Source: an uncultured Eubacterium sp.
Lineage (GTDB): Bacteria > Bacillota > Clostridia > Lachnospirales > Lachnospiraceae
Reading direction: 5' to 3'
NCBI GenBank assembly: GCA_910584065.1
Contig: CAJTZN010000041.1
Location: forward strand, 1-30,567
DNA length: 30,567 nt
Shown: piece by piece, positions 1-7,476 of the stretch
Layout of the letters: each line of letters opens with the position of its first letter
How positions within the stretch are numbered: the first letter of the stretch is position 1
Program-made: the position numbers and the translations under genes
Notes under the pieces: model-generated
What the model saw: the letters and a program-made list of their open reading frames with translations, nothing else
Told to the model about the DNA's origin: nothing
Databases searched by the model: none

Positions 1-39
1 TCTTGGATTATGCTATGTTAAATGTAGCAACTTATCTAA

Positions 40-537
40 CTAAATGACATTGAATGTTTTATACCCTTCAAATATGGTTTCAAAAAACAAATCATAGTTC
101 GTTGTGATCACACCTGAGATATTATTTTTCGATATTTGCTTTAACTTCTTAATCTCATCTTCATAACCATTTACAATTGAACTTTTAGTCGCAATATAAG
201 CACACACTTCTGCTTTAAACGGAGACGCACCATCTGCGACAGCTTGCGTTACAGATAAATCATTTGAACGAATATTATCCACATTTTCAAACCATGCCTT
301 ATTAAAATCTTTTTCAATCAATGTTGCGATTGTCGGCATTTTTTCACTATCATTCGCAACATAATGTGCCTGGTTCTCATACGAGCGGTAAGCAAAATCA
401 TCGTCGCTAATCCTTTTGGCAAATACAGCTAGCAGCCCACCCCAATCCGGCAGATCGTAATATCTTCTCGTAACACCTGACCCTGCAAAAATAAATGGTG
501 TTGTATTAAATTGACTAACCACCTCTTGAATTGTCAT
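40..537 (-). pseudogene. SIR2-like domain protein, truncated after its N-terminal half
   Basis: The 165-residue product begins with a nucleotide-binding loop of the SIR2 type (FIFAGSGVTRR near residues 15-25, followed by LPDWGGLL). It carries the ITTNYDLFFE motif near residues 143-152, which matches the TTNYD segment of SIR2_2-type proteins. In that family the chain continues into a KxHG-type segment with the catalytic histidine. Here it stops with TAG right after GYKTFNVI, and the other two frames also meet stops within the last 40 bases of the window, so the C-terminal half is missing. A strong AAGGAGG site precedes the ATG at 537. The gene lies 21 nt downstream of the GreA-like gene on the same strand and is clearly more AT-rich than its neighbours, which suggests acquisition. 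SIR2-like proteins of this kind are often NAD-consuming antiphage effectors; this copy is probably inactive. It could instead be a short stand-alone domain, which I think less likely. Confidence 0.7.
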
Positions 538-558
538 TTCACAGCCTCCTTAATAGCA

Positions 559-1059
559 CTAATACCCCCGAATCCCCTCCGACTCATCATCACTCTTTTC
601 GACGCCCCGGATCTGCACATAATACCCCGCCTTCTCATTCACAGCCACATACACCCTGTCTCCCTCCCCATGTTTCCATATCGCCTTGCCGAGCGGCGAC
701 TCTATGCTGATCATATGCCTGGCCGCATTACTCCGCACCGTCGTCACGATCTTATACTCTTCTTCGCACTCCTCATCCTCAAAGTAAACGCGCACCGTAT
801 CATTCAGACCGACTTCCTGCTCGCCGGAATCATCTTCCACAATACGCGCAGTCTTTACCATCCGCTCAAGATAGCGGATACGGCTCTCATTCTCATTCTT
901 AAATTTCTTCGCCGCCTTGTATTCGAAATTCTCACTCAGATCCCCGTGCGCCCTCGCCTCTTTCACATCCTCCAGCGCCTGTTTGCGCACCACGAGTTTG
1001 CGGTGCTCTAACTCCTGCTCCATCTTTTCAACATCCCGTTTCGTCAGCCTGTCGTACAT
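559..1059 (-). CDS. GreA/GreB-family transcription elongation factor
   Basis: The 166-residue protein has the two-domain Gre architecture. The N-terminal coiled coil (about residues 1-78) carries the tip motif ARAHGDLSENFEY; Asp40 and Glu43 match the acidic pair that places Mg2+ in the RNA polymerase secondary channel. The C-terminal FKBP-like domain has SIESPLGKAIWKHGEGD near residues 120-137, equivalent to the conserved P-L/I-G-K-A stretch of GreA. Family members stimulate transcript cleavage by backtracked RNA polymerase. The start is set by AAAGGAGGG about 5 nt before the ATG. A terminator-like hairpin ends only about 15 nt before that ATG, leaving no room for a private promoter behind it. 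The sequence is divergent from housekeeping GreA and a second, canonical greA may exist elsewhere, so I give no symbol. Confidence 0.88.
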   Translation of the reverse strand: MYDRLTKRDVEKMEQELEHRKLVVRKQALEDVKEARAHGDLSENFEYKAAKKFKNENESRIRYLERMVKTARIVEDDSGEQEVGLNDTVRVYFEDEECEEEYKIVTTVRSNAARHMISIESPLGKAIWKHGEGDRVYVAVNEKAGYYVQIRGVEKSDDESEGIRGY

Positions 1060-1073
1060 AACACCCTCCTTTT

Positions 1074-1123
1074 ATAAAAAAGGCATGCCGGAACAGTACG
1101 GCCATGTACCGTTCCAGCATGCC
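1074..1123 (-). terminator. Intrinsic terminator between glyA and the GreA-like gene
   Basis: Read on the minus strand, an inverted repeat occupies 1082-1123. Its 18-bp arms are perfect apart from two G-U pairs, around a 6-nt loop. It is followed directly by six U residues (1081-1076). It lies about 50 nt past the glyA stop codon and runs into the ribosome binding site of the next gene. Confidence 0.85.
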
Positions 1124-1172
1124 GGATTCCGTCTAAACAATCCGCATTCCCTGCCCCATTCAGATCACAACA

Positions 1173-2411
1173 TCAATACAATGGATACCGGTCAGTCAGC
1201 GCCTTCACGATTTCTTTTGCTTTCGCCTGATTTGCCTCGGCGTCATCGATCAGCATGGCGATCGCCTCCGCGATCTGATCCATGTCATCCGTGTTCATGC
1301 CCCTTGTTGTCACAGCAGCCGTGCCCAGACGAACGCCGCTCGTCACAAACGGACTCTGTGGATCATTCGGGATCGTATTTTTATTGGCCGTAATATTTGC
1401 CTCATCCAGCCACGCCTCTACCTGTTTTCCTGTCAGACCCTTCTTTACGAGATCCACCAGCATCAGGTGGTTATCGGTTCCGCCGGATACGATGTCAATG
1501 CCCCGGTCCATCAGCCCCTTGCTAAGGGCCTGCGCGTTGGCAATAATATTTTTTCCGTATTCCTTAAAACTCGGATCGAGCGCCTCTTTGAAGCAGACCG
1601 CCTTCGCCGCGATCACGTGCATGAGCGGGCCGCCCTGGATACCAGGGAAAATGGATTTGTTCAATTTATATTCGTTCGCGAACTCCTCACTGGACAGGAT
1701 CATACCGCCGCGCGGGCCGCGCAATGTCTTATGGGTCGTCGTCGTCGTCACATGCGCATACGGGATCGGACTCTCGTGTACACCGGCCGCGATCAGTCCG
1801 GCAATGTGAGCCATATCCACCATGAGGAATGCTCCCACTTCATCGGCAATCTCACGGAATCTCTTAAAATCTATCTTCCGGCAGTATGCGCTCGCCCCGG
1901 CGATGATCATTTTCGGCCGGCACTCTTTGGCGATACGCTCCACCTCGTCATAGTCGATAAAGCCCTGATCATTGACGCCATACGGCACGATATGGTAATA
2001 CGTTCCCGAAATATTGGCCGGACTTCCGTGGGACAGATGTCCGCCGTGGTCGAGATTCATCCCCATCACGGTCTCACCCGGTTTTACAAGCGCAAAAAAC
2101 ACCGCCATATTCGCCTGTGCCCCCGAATGCGGCTGAACATTGGCGTATGTGCAGCCAAACAGTTCCTTGGCGCGGTCCCTGGCGAGATCCTCCACCATGT
2201 CCACATACTGGCATCCGCCGTAATACCGTTTTCCCGGGTAACCTTCCGCATACTTGTTCGTACACGTACTTCCCATCGCTGCCATCACTGCCTTGCTCAC
2301 GAAATTCTCGGACGCAATCAGTTCAATGTGATCGTTCTGCCTGCCGGTTTCTAACTCCATCGCTTTCGCAAGTTCCGGATCGGCTTTTACAACTTCTTCA
2401 AATGAATACAT
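1173..2411 (-). CDS. glyA: Serine hydroxymethyltransferase
   Basis: This 412-residue enzyme interconverts serine and glycine with tetrahydrofolate and methylene-tetrahydrofolate using pyridoxal phosphate. Family signatures run in order: IELIASENFVS (about 29-39), YAEGYPGKRYYGG (54-66), QPHSGAQAN (93-101), MVDMAHIAG (197-205), and the PLP lysine at residue 228 in THKTLRGPRGG. Length is normal. AAAGGAGA precedes the ATG at 2411. It lies 123 nt downstream of purD on the same strand, and its products fit the purine genes: glycine is the PurD substrate and one-carbon units supply PurN. A weak promoter candidate lies at 2440-2468, so it may be transcribed both alone and by read-through from the purine genes. 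It ends at the terminator at 1074-1123. Confidence 0.97.
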   Translation of the reverse strand: MYSFEEVVKADPELAKAMELETGRQNDHIELIASENFVSKAVMAAMGSTCTNKYAEGYPGKRYYGGCQYVDMVEDLARDRAKELFGCTYANVQPHSGAQANMAVFFALVKPGETVMGMNLDHGGHLSHGSPANISGTYYHIVPYGVNDQGFIDYDEVERIAKECRPKMIIAGASAYCRKIDFKRFREIADEVGAFLMVDMAHIAGLIAAGVHESPIPYAHVTTTTTHKTLRGPRGGMILSSEEFANEYKLNKSIFPGIQGGPLMHVIAAKAVCFKEALDPSFKEYGKNIIANAQALSKGLMDRGIDIVSGGTDNHLMLVDLVKKGLTGKQVEAWLDEANITANKNTIPNDPQSPFVTSGVRLGTAAVTTRGMNTDDMDQIAEAIAMLIDDAEANQAKAKEIVKALTDRYPLY

Positions 2412-2439
2412 AGGTCAATCTCCTTTTTACTTTTCATTT

Positions 2440-2468
2440 ATCATAACCGCTCAGATGACGCCTCTAAA
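2440..2468 (-). promoter_or_regulatory. Possible glyA promoter
   Basis: On the minus strand, TTTAGA (2468-2463) and TATGAT (2445-2440) are separated by 17 nt, and the -10 lies about 29 nt before the glyA start. The -35 matches consensus at only four of six positions. The rest of the purD-glyA gap (2469-2534) is GC-rich and shows no recognisable riboswitch. Confidence 0.35.
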
Positions 2469-2534
2469 GCAGCGATCCTGCTACAGCGACAGCGCCGCAC
2501 AGGCAACCGTTCCGCCGCACGCCCTGTAAACGGC

Positions 2535-3809
2535 CTAATCCACTTCATCAATCGCTTTCCCAATATCACTGCGCATATATTTCCCCTCGAACGAAATCCA
2601 CTCGGTAGCCGCGTATGCGTTTTTCCTTGCCTCTTTCAGGTTGCTGCCTTTCGCGGTAATGCCGAGGACGCGCCCGCCGTTCGTCACGATGTTCCCGCCT
2701 TCGGTTTTTGTGCCGGCGTGGAATGCGTAATATCCGTCCCTGCCGTTGAAATGTTCAAATCCGGTAATGACTTTGCCTTTTTCATATTTCTCCGGATAAC
2801 CGTCCGAGGCCAGAACGACACAGACCGCCGCATTGTCCTGGAAACGAAGCTCCACTTCATCCAGCCTGCCGTCAATGCACGCGTTCATAACCTCGATGAT
2901 GTCATTTTCCATGCGCGGCAGTACGACCTGCGCTTCAGGATCGCCGAACCTGGCATTGTACTCGAGTACCTTCGGCCCGTCCGCCGTGAGCATGAGGCCC
3001 ACGAACAGGATACCGACAAAATCCCTGCCTTCTGCCTTCATCGCATCCATCGTCGGCTGGTAGATCTTGTCCTCACAAAACTTCTGAATCTCACTCGTAT
3101 AAAACGGGGTTGGGGAAAAGGTTCCCATTCCTCCCGTATTCAATCCCTCGTCGTTATCTTTGGCACGTTTGTGATCCTGCGCGCTCGTCATCGGCGCGAT
3201 ATGCGTCCCGTCGCAATAACACAATACGGACACTTCCGGCCCTGTGATAAATTCCTCGATCACGATCCGGTTTCCGGCATCGCCAAACTGCTTGTCCTGC
3301 ATCAGCGTTTTCACACCGGCCTTTGCCTCTTCTAACGTCTGGCAGATCAGAACACCCTTGCCGAGCGCCAAGCCGTCCGCCTTGAGAACGATCGGCATCT
3401 TCGCCGTCTCCAGATAAGCCAGCGCCTCTTCCGGACTGTCAAACGTGTCATAAGCAGCGGTTGGAATACCGTACTTTTTCATCAGATCTTTCGAGAACAC
3501 CTTGCTTCCCTCGATCACCGCCGCCTTTTTGCGCGGCCCGAACGCCCGGAGTCCCCTGGCCTCAAACACGTCCACGATGCCGCCGACAAGCGGGTCATCC
3601 ATGCCGACGATCGTAAGGCCGATCTCGTTCTCCTCGGCAAAATCAGCCAGTTTCTCAAATTCCATCGCTCCGATGTCCACACACTGCGCGACCGAAGCGA
3701 TCCCGGCATTTCCCGGGGCACAGTACAGTTTGTCCACATGGCTGCTCTTCGCCGCGCTTACCGCGATCGCATGCTCGCGGCCGCCGCTTCCTACAATTAA
3801 AACGTTCAT
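2535..3809 (-). CDS. purD: Phosphoribosylamine-glycine ligase
   Basis: The product, 424 residues from this start, joins phosphoribosylamine and glycine with ATP to make glycinamide ribonucleotide, an early step of purine synthesis. It begins with MNVLIVGSGGREHA, the diagnostic GARS N-terminus. An ATP-grasp domain follows, with ADGLALGKGV, then GTGGMGTFSP-like (NTGGMGTFSPTPF), LEYNARFGDPEAQVV, and a C-terminal GARS domain. An in-frame ATG exists at 3821, but it is part of the ribosome binding site (ATGGAGGATACT before ATG), so 3809 is the better start. It is downstream of purN. The first 45 bp of the gene and its ribosome binding site also exist as a second copy inside a 117-bp tandem duplication. 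Confidence 0.96.
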   Translation of the reverse strand: MNVLIVGSGGREHAIAVSAAKSSHVDKLYCAPGNAGIASVAQCVDIGAMEFEKLADFAEENEIGLTIVGMDDPLVGGIVDVFEARGLRAFGPRKKAAVIEGSKVFSKDLMKKYGIPTAAYDTFDSPEEALAYLETAKMPIVLKADGLALGKGVLICQTLEEAKAGVKTLMQDKQFGDAGNRIVIEEFITGPEVSVLCYCDGTHIAPMTSAQDHKRAKDNDEGLNTGGMGTFSPTPFYTSEIQKFCEDKIYQPTMDAMKAEGRDFVGILFVGLMLTADGPKVLEYNARFGDPEAQVVLPRMENDIIEVMNACIDGRLDEVELRFQDNAAVCVVLASDGYPEKYEKGKVITGFEHFNGRDGYYAFHAGTKTEGGNIVTNGGRVLGITAKGSNLKEARKNAYAATEWISFEGKYMRSDIGKAIDEVD

Positions 3810-4004
3810 AGTATCCTCCATTTATTTCTTATGTTTTACCAAATGATCCACTATTTCAATTCTTCCATTCGCGATATCGTCGATCGCATGCTCGCGGCCG
3901 CCGCTTCCTACAATTAAAACGTTCATAGTATCCTCCATTTATTTCTTATGTTTTACCAAATGATCCACTATTTCAATTCTTCCATTCGCGATATCGTCGA
4001 TCGC
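3764..4004. repeat. Perfect 117-bp tandem duplication across the purN-purD junction
   Basis: Positions 3764-3880 and 3881-3997 are identical by eye, and a third copy of the first 7 bp (CGATCGC) is at 3998-4004. Each unit contains the last 19 codons of purN with its stop, the purD ribosome binding site and the first 15 codons of purD. The CGATCGC found at both outer ends and at the junction is the likely microhomology that mediated the duplication. It keeps intact copies of both genes and adds an in-frame chimera between them. The absence of differences suggests a very recent event or an assembly error. Confidence 0.95.
3822..3926 (-). CDS. Chimeric 34-aa ORF: PurD N-terminus fused to PurN C-terminus
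   Basis: The duplicated purD start (ATG at 3926, with its own GGAGGA site) opens a frame that reads the first 15 PurD residues (MNVLIVGSGGREHAI). It then passes the duplication junction and continues in frame into the last 19 PurN residues (DDIANGRIEIVDHLVKHKK) to the TAA at 3822. The next ribosome binding site and the true purD start follow at once. The ORF should be translated because its initiation region equals that of purD. No function is expected: it holds a fragment of a nucleotide-binding loop and a PurN tail. It may be a harmless by-product, or it may alter coupling of purD translation to purN. Confidence 0.45.
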   Translation of the reverse strand: MNVLIVGSGGREHAIDDIANGRIEIVDHLVKHKK

Positions 4005-4565
4005 CTGCGGGAGGATGTGCCACTCCGCCTGCTCCATCACCCGTTTCTGCAGCGTCTCCGGCGTATCATCGTCCCGGACTTCTACGGCTCTTTGGGAAAT
4101 GATGGGCCCGCCGTCCGCGATTTCATTGACGAAATGGACTGTGGCACCTGTCACTTTATTTCCGCGGGCGAGCACGCTCTCGTGCACTTTCAGCCCATAG
4201 TAACCCGGCCCGCAATGGGACGGAATCAGCGACGGATGGATGTTGATCATCCGGCCCTCATAATGCTTCACAAGATTTTCCGGCAGGATCACGAGAAATC
4301 CGGCAAGAACGACCAAATCGATCCCGTGGTCCTCGAGACAGCCGATCATCGCCTCCCCGTACGCCTCTCTCGTCGGATACTCCTTCGGCACGAGCACTGT
4401 TTCGCAAATGCCGTTTGCCTTCGCGCGCTCCCTTGCGTACGCGCCCGGTTTATTGCTCACGACAAGTTCGAGGGAAGCATTCGTAATGCCGCCCGACTTC
4501 ACGTTGTCGATGATTGCCTGCAGATTCGTTCCGGAGCCGGAAACAAGTACTGCTATCTTCATCAT
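3939..4565 (-). CDS. purN: Phosphoribosylglycinamide formyltransferase, 10-formyl-THF dependent
   Basis: The 208-residue protein transfers a formyl group from 10-formyltetrahydrofolate to glycinamide ribonucleotide. The N-terminus KIAVLVSGSGTNLQAII is the phosphate-binding loop of the family. The centre has LAGFLVILPENLV and INIHPSLIPSH with the catalytic Asn-x-His, then GATVHFVNEIADGGPII with the catalytic aspartate. Two adjacent ATG codons (4565 and 4562) follow AAGGATG, and either could start translation. It sits 51 nt downstream of purM. Its last 19 codons are duplicated downstream. The SHCGPGYYGLKVHE segment is longer than the E. coli loop, an insertion I associate with clostridial versions. 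Confidence 0.96.
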   Translation of the reverse strand: MMKIAVLVSGSGTNLQAIIDNVKSGGITNASLELVVSNKPGAYARERAKANGICETVLVPKEYPTREAYGEAMIGCLEDHGIDLVVLAGFLVILPENLVKHYEGRMINIHPSLIPSHCGPGYYGLKVHESVLARGNKVTGATVHFVNEIADGGPIISQRAVEVRDDDTPETLQKRVMEQAEWHILPQAIDDIANGRIEIVDHLVKHKK

Positions 4566-4616
4566 GCTGTTTTCATCCTTTCTAACCGCCGTAACTTTCG
4601 CAGCTCTGCCGGTTCT

Positions 4617-5642
4617 TTACTGGATCGTGATCCCTTTTTCACCGTCCACGATCTCTCCGATGATATAAGGCTTTTCGCCTGCGCTTCGCACGGCCTGGAG
4701 CGTCTGGTCCACATCGTTTTTATCGACAGCGGCGATCATACCGATCCCCATATTGTATGTATTATACATCGCCTCTTCGGCCACATTTCCGTCCTTCGCC
4801 AGCATTTCAAAGATCGGAGGAATGACAAAACTGTTTTTGTCAATGACAGCATGCGTCCCCTCCTTCAGCATACGAGGGATATTTTCATAAAAACCGCCGC
4901 CCGTAATATGGCTGCACGCCTTGATCGTCACACCCGCTTCACGGATGGCGCGCAGTGCCTTCACATATATTTTCGTCGGGGTAAGAAGAGTCTCGCCGAG
5001 CGATCCCGAAAGACACTCATACGTGCGGTCAAGCGCTTCCCTGCTCATCGTAAACACCTGGCGCACGAGCGAGTAGCCATTGCTGTGAATACCGGATGAA
5101 GCCATTCCCACGAGAACATCCCCTGCTTTTAACTCCTCGCCGGTGATCATATCCTTTTTATCAACGACGCCGACCGAAAATCCAGCGAGGTCATATTCTT
5201 CTGCCGGATAAAACCCGGGCATCTCCGCCGTCTCTCCGCCGATAAGGGCAGCCCCGGAGTGGCGGCACCCTTCCGCCACTCCGCTCACGATCTTAGCGAT
5301 CTTTTCCGGTTCATTTTTCCCACACGCGATATAGTCCAGGAAAAACAACGGCTCACCGCCGGCACAGGCAATATCGTTCACGCACATGGCCACGCAGTCG
5401 ATCCCGATCGTATTGTGCTTATCCATCAGAAAAGCGATTTTCAGCTTCGTTCCAACACCGTCTGTACCAGAAACAAGAGTCGGCTCCTCCATTCCCATAA
5501 AGCGTTTCATGGAAAACGCGCCCGAGAAACCGCCGATATCCGTAAGTACCTCCGGTCTCATCGTAGACGCGATGTGTTCTTTCATCAGGGAAACCGCTTT
5601 GTATCCCGCCTCAATGTCAACTCCAGCTTTCTTGTAGTCCAT
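4617..5642 (-). CDS. purM: Phosphoribosylformylglycinamidine cyclo-ligase
   Basis: The 341-residue enzyme closes the imidazole ring to give aminoimidazole ribonucleotide, using ATP. Visible family motifs are DYKKAGVDIEAG at the N-terminus, SGTDGVGTKLKIA (about residues 57-69), VAMCVNDIACAGGEPLFFLDY, LIGGETAEMPGFY, SSGIHSNGYSLVR and HITGGGFYENIPR. An ATG three codons upstream (5651) is only 1 nt from the GGAGG site, whereas the ATG at 5642 is 10 nt away and gives the normal MDYKKAG start. It is the first gene of the purM-purN-purD run, behind a strong promoter. No purH lies between purN and purD, unlike the Bacillus order. Confidence 0.97.
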   Translation of the reverse strand: MDYKKAGVDIEAGYKAVSLMKEHIASTMRPEVLTDIGGFSGAFSMKRFMGMEEPTLVSGTDGVGTKLKIAFLMDKHNTIGIDCVAMCVNDIACAGGEPLFFLDYIACGKNEPEKIAKIVSGVAEGCRHSGAALIGGETAEMPGFYPAEEYDLAGFSVGVVDKKDMITGEELKAGDVLVGMASSGIHSNGYSLVRQVFTMSREALDRTYECLSGSLGETLLTPTKIYVKALRAIREAGVTIKACSHITGGGFYENIPRMLKEGTHAVIDKNSFVIPPIFEMLAKDGNVAEEAMYNTYNMGIGMIAAVDKNDVDQTLQAVRSAGEKPYIIGEIVDGEKGITIQ

Positions 5643-5687
5643 TCTCTTCATACCTCCGTCATTTTGCTGTCATACAAGTACAAGGCC

Positions 5688-5716
5688 ATTATAGCACACT
5701 TCTTTTCAATATACAA
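5688..5716 (-). promoter_or_regulatory. Promoter of purM-purN-purD
   Basis: On the minus strand, TTGTAT (5716-5711) and TATAAT (5693-5688) are separated by 17 nt, with a TG one base before the -10 (extended -10). The predicted leader of about 40 nt is too short for a purine riboswitch. A PurR-type operator could not be identified. Confidence 0.8.
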
Positions 5717-5740
5717 TTTGAACTTTTTTATTTTTTTCCT

Positions 5741-5768
5741 TTTCAACCCGCCATTTTTCTGTTACAAT
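5741..5768 (+). promoter_or_regulatory. Possible promoter of the aldolase gene
   Basis: TTTCAA (5741-5746) and TACAAT (5763-5768) are separated by 16 nt, about 41 nt before the start codon. The -10 is good and the -35 weak. It is divergent from the purM promoter. Confidence 0.4.
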
Positions 5769-5809
5769 AAAATACTAAGGATAAAAAGTCAGAAATGGAG
5801 GATGAGAAC

Positions 5810-6784
5810 ATGGAGACAAAAGGAACGATACTTTCCTTCCGCCCGGATGTGCGGGTTGTAGACGCCACCGTCCGGGACGGCGGGCTGGTCAATGATTTTC
5901 GATTTACCGATGAATTTGTAAAAAACCTTTACCGGGCAAATATTAAGGCCGGTGTTGATTATATGGAGTTTGGGTATAAGGCATCCCGGGACATTTTCCC
6001 GGAAGAGGATTTCGGACCCTGGAAATTCTGCCGGGAAGAAGATATAAGACGCATCGTCGGGGAAAATGATTCCGATATGAAGATCGCGGTCATGGCAGAT
6101 GTCGGCAGGACGGATTTCAGACGGGACATCATCGACCGCTGCGACAGCGTGATCGACCTCGTGCGCATCGCCACCTACATCAACACGATTCCGGCCGCCA
6201 TCGAAATGGTAGAATACTGCCACGAAAAAGGATATGAAACGACGGTCAACATCATGGCGATCTCCAGCGACAACGATACGGATATTGACGAGGCGCTCGA
6301 CCTCATCGGGCAGAGTTCCGCGGACGGCATTTACATCGTTGACAGCTACGGCGCGATCTACCCCGAACAGATGAGGAAACTGGCCGACAAGTACCTGTTC
6401 TTCGGCGACAAATTTCAAAAATACATCGGCATCCACGCGCACAATAACCAGCAGCTTGCCTTTGCGAACACCATTGAAGCGCTGAAACGCGGCGTCAGCT
6501 ATCTGGATGTAACGGTCAGCGGCATGGGACGGGGAGCCGGAAACTGCGCGAGCGAACAGCTGCTCGGCTTTCTGAAAAATCCGAAGTACAATATCCTGCC
6601 GATCCTCGACGTGCTGGAGCATGAAATTCTGCCGTTAAAAGAAAAAGGCGTGATCTGGGGGTACGATATTCCCTATCTTCTGACCGGCCAGCTCAACCAG
6701 CATCCCCGCACCGCGATCGCGGCGACAAAAGAGCGGCGCACGGATTACCGGAAATTTTACGTTGATCTCGTAGATTACAAATAG
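5810..6784 (+). CDS. HMGL-like (DRE-TIM metallolyase type) aldolase domain protein
   Basis: The 324-residue protein has the TIM-barrel signatures of the HMG-CoA lyase/hydroxyoxovalerate aldolase superfamily. VVDATVRDGGLVN near the N-terminus corresponds to the D-x-T-x-R-D-G metal and substrate site, and GIHAHNNQQLAFANT carries the second metal-binding H-x-H-N. VDYMEFGYKAS, YIVDSYGAIYP and VSGMGRGAGNCASEQLL also fit. The substrate cannot be read from sequence; homologues include 4-hydroxy-2-oxovalerate aldolases and uncharacterised clostridial proteins. The start at 5810 is chosen because GGAGGA lies 7 nt before it; the in-frame ATG at 5795 overlaps that site. It is a single plus-strand transcription unit among minus-strand genes, with a terminator right after the stop. 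Confidence 0.8.
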   Translation: METKGTILSFRPDVRVVDATVRDGGLVNDFRFTDEFVKNLYRANIKAGVDYMEFGYKASRDIFPEEDFGPWKFCREEDIRRIVGENDSDMKIAVMADVGRTDFRRDIIDRCDSVIDLVRIATYINTIPAAIEMVEYCHEKGYETTVNIMAISSDNDTDIDEALDLIGQSSADGIYIVDSYGAIYPEQMRKLADKYLFFGDKFQKYIGIHAHNNQQLAFANTIEALKRGVSYLDVTVSGMGRGAGNCASEQLLGFLKNPKYNILPILDVLEHEILPLKEKGVIWGYDIPYLLTGQLNQHPRTAIAATKERRTDYRKFYVDLVDYK

Positions 6785-6794
6785 AACACAGAAA

Positions 6795-6837
6795 CGGCGG
6801 ATTGCCCTGATGAATCTATGGGCGATCCGCCGTTTTT
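6795..6837 (+). terminator. Bidirectional terminator between the aldolase gene and scpB
   Basis: A 13-bp stem with one G-U pair (6795-6807 with 6820-6832) encloses a 12-nt loop and is followed by five T (6833-6837). The flanks ACACAGAAA and TTTTTGTGT extend the pairing. It lies between convergent genes and can serve both, with the better U-tract on the plus strand. Confidence 0.85.
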
Positions 6838-6855
6838 GTGTTTCCATTCTATCCT

Positions 6856-7476
6856 TTACTCTATTTCTTCTTCCGCAGCCTCTTCCGCCATTTCTTCTTC
6901 CATACCGTTTTGCGCCAGTTCACGCATCACTTCCCTCTCCGCCTCTTCCTTAAAGTTTTCGATCGTCTCCTGATTCAGAATCGGCAGTTCATCAAGTGAT
7001 TCAATACCGAAATACCGCAGAAACTCTTCCGTCGTCGCGAATAAGATCGGGCGTCCCGGCGCGTCCAGCCGCCCGGCCTCACAGATCAGATTGTACTCGA
7101 TCAGTTTATTTACGGCGTGGTCGCACTTGACGCCGCGGATTTTCTCAATCTCCAGCCGCGTGATCGGCTGTTTGTAAGCGATGATCGACAGTGTTTCCAG
7201 CATGACATCCGTGAGTACATGTTTTTTCGGGACATGAGCCACTTTGATCAGGTATTCGTACATTTCAGGCCGCGTACAAAGCTGGAACGATCCGTCCAGT
7301 TCGATAATGTGGATGCCCCGGTCACTCTCCTCATAGCGGGTCATCATATTCCGTATGAGCCGCCGGATCGTGTCCTCGTCGTGCTCGACAGCGGCCGCGA
7401 TCCGCTCGACCTCAACTGCCTCTCCCATCGTAAATAAAATGGCCTCTACAACCGCCTCTAATTCTTTTATATTCAC
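6856..7476 (-). CDS. scpB: Segregation and condensation protein B
   Basis: ScpB (206 residues here) forms the kite dimer that binds the ScpA kleisin in the SMC-ScpAB condensin complex, needed for chromosome segregation. The sequence shows the two winged-helix domains: ELEAVVEAILFTMGEAVE at the N-terminus, FQLCTRPEMYEYL, LETLSIIAYKQPITRLEIEKIRGV in the middle, and RLDAPGRPILFATTEEFLRYFGI near residue 160. The C-terminus is very acidic, with repeated EEE/AEEA. The start is the GTG at 7476, 6 nt after GGAGGA and overlapping the scpA TGA by 4 nt (GTGA); the upstream ATG at 7494 lies before that site. Translational coupling with scpA is likely. Confidence 0.95.
   Translation of the reverse strand: MNIKELEAVVEAILFTMGEAVEVERIAAAVEHDEDTIRRLIRNMMTRYEESDRGIHIIELDGSFQLCTRPEMYEYLIKVAHVPKKHVLTDVMLETLSIIAYKQPITRLEIEKIRGVKCDHAVNKLIEYNLICEAGRLDAPGRPILFATTEEFLRYFGIESLDELPILNQETIENFKEEAEREVMRELAQNGMEEEMAEEAAEEEIE

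Noticed and set aside
1467..2354. 295-codon plus-strand ORF opposite glyA
   Set aside because: It is antisense to a certain serine hydroxymethyltransferase gene, has no ribosome binding site and resembles no protein; it is a frame shadow of GC-rich coding DNA.
2412..2534. Glycine riboswitch in the purD-glyA gap
   Set aside because: The gap is GC-rich but lacks the paired glycine aptamer pattern and has no terminator hairpin.
3948..5099. 383-codon plus-strand ORF opposite purN and purM
   Set aside because: It spans two well-supported genes and their intergenic gap on the other strand, with His/Arg-rich shadow composition and no start signal.
5643..5690. Purine riboswitch before purM
   Set aside because: The predicted leader is only about 40 nt, too short for the aptamer, and no conserved core was seen.
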